A stretch of 5,251 nt of DNA from Spirochaetaceae bacterium. Lineage in GTDB: Bacteria; Spirochaetota; Spirochaetia; Treponematales; Breznakiellaceae. A model generated the notes under the pieces. The model saw only the letters and a list, made by a program, of their open reading frames with translations. It did no database searches and had not been told where the DNA came from. Shown here piece after piece: positions 4,957-5,251 of this stretch. The stretch is taken from the NCBI GenBank assembly GCA_031279895.1, contig JAITHR010000272.1:1-5251 (forward strand), given 5' to 3'. The translations under genes and the position numbers were made by a program. Every line of letters starts with the position of its first letter. Position 1 is the first letter of the stretch.

Positions 4957-5251
4957 TTATTTTTCCGTATATGCCGCCGCAAAGTCAAGAACCGCCATTG
5001 TTCCATAGACTTTATGGGCTCCGACCCCGACCCCCGCAAACGCGAAGGCGCTTTCCATGTTGTTTTTGCGATGCCCCCGCGAAGGCACGCCGTCGTCGAT
5101 TAACAGCTGAACCACAATATCCTGCCCCGTGGCGCCGCCGTAGGAGATATTCTCCCCGACGTTGACGCCCCACGCGCCGTAGCGGTTCAGCCTGTCCCGG
5201 GGGGACGAGCCGTTACTGCCGGCGTGTCCGGTCGTGCCGCGGGGCCCCTGA
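4957..5251 (-). CDS. CAP/SCP-family extracellular protein, 3' part (start lies beyond the window)
   Basis: Translating the - strand from the right edge gives 97 residues ending at a TAA (4957-4959). They match the C-terminal half of a CAP (SCP/YkwD-like) domain. First comes the TGHAGSNGSSPRDR segment, whose His9 corresponds to the first pocket histidine. Next is NRYGAWG, then the signature GENISYGGATGQDIV with Glu33, then LLIDDGVPSRGHRKNN with the second pocket histidine at His60. The closing strands are FAGVGVGAHKVYGTMAVLDF. Bacterial CAP proteins are usually exported; their activity is mostly unknown and the conserved His/Glu cluster often binds metal. The N-terminal half and any signal peptide are outside the window. 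The reading frame stays open to the last base and shows no damage. It is the upstream partner of the YbjN-like gene, 30 bp away, so the two products are probably exported together. Confidence 0.9.
   Translation of the reverse strand, partial: QGPRGTTGHAGSNGSSPRDRLNRYGAWGVNVGENISYGGATGQDIVVQLLIDDGVPSRGHRKNNMESAFAFAGVGVGAHKVYGTMAVLDFAAAYTEK

Noticed and set aside
4822..5103. + strand frames at the right end (4822-5103, 4971-5165)
   Set aside because: They lie antisense to the YbjN-like signal peptide and the CAP domain, which are both clearly coding on the - strand.

Overview
The window looks like chromosomal DNA from a spirochaete, most likely a Treponema-like bacterium. This is inferred from a lipoprotein with a relaxed, spirochaete-style lipobox, a Treponema-style chemoreceptor, moderately high G+C, and dispersed palindromic repeats between genes. 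No rRNA or marker gene is present, so the assignment is tentative.

Layout, left to right: the 3' part of a MscS-type mechanosensitive channel gene on the + strand (1-591). It overlaps tail to tail with a 140-residue protein of unknown function on the - strand (575-997). Every further gene is also on the - strand: a putative lipoprotein (1214-1969) with a good promoter at 2028-2056, a complete two-TM methyl-accepting chemotaxis protein (2108-3907), a secreted protein with a YbjN-like domain (4414-4926), and the 3' part of a CAP/SCP-family protein (4957-5251). The last gene has no start inside the window, so it is easily overlooked. It was found by translating the right edge. The CAP and YbjN-like genes are 30 bp apart and probably form an operon for two exported proteins. 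No metabolic pathway is encoded. The common theme is the cell envelope: osmotic protection, chemosensing and exported proteins.

The most unusual content is a dispersed repeat family that occupies the other three gaps between the - strand genes (1016-1166, 2060-2161 and 3951-4391). Each unit has a 13-bp hairpin head, then TTYCAWAAGC, then a body containing a GTTGAC core. The heads occur in three versions: CAGCCTCCGGCTG, CCGTCTCCGACGG and CTGCCTCCGGCGG. They differ by paired changes that preserve the five-pair stem around a TCC loop. One copy runs into the 3' end of the chemoreceptor gene and supplies its last ~23 codons. Another ends just before the ribosome binding site of the 140-residue protein. 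The 3941-4413 gap is a patchwork of partial units and further palindromes with no convincing gene.
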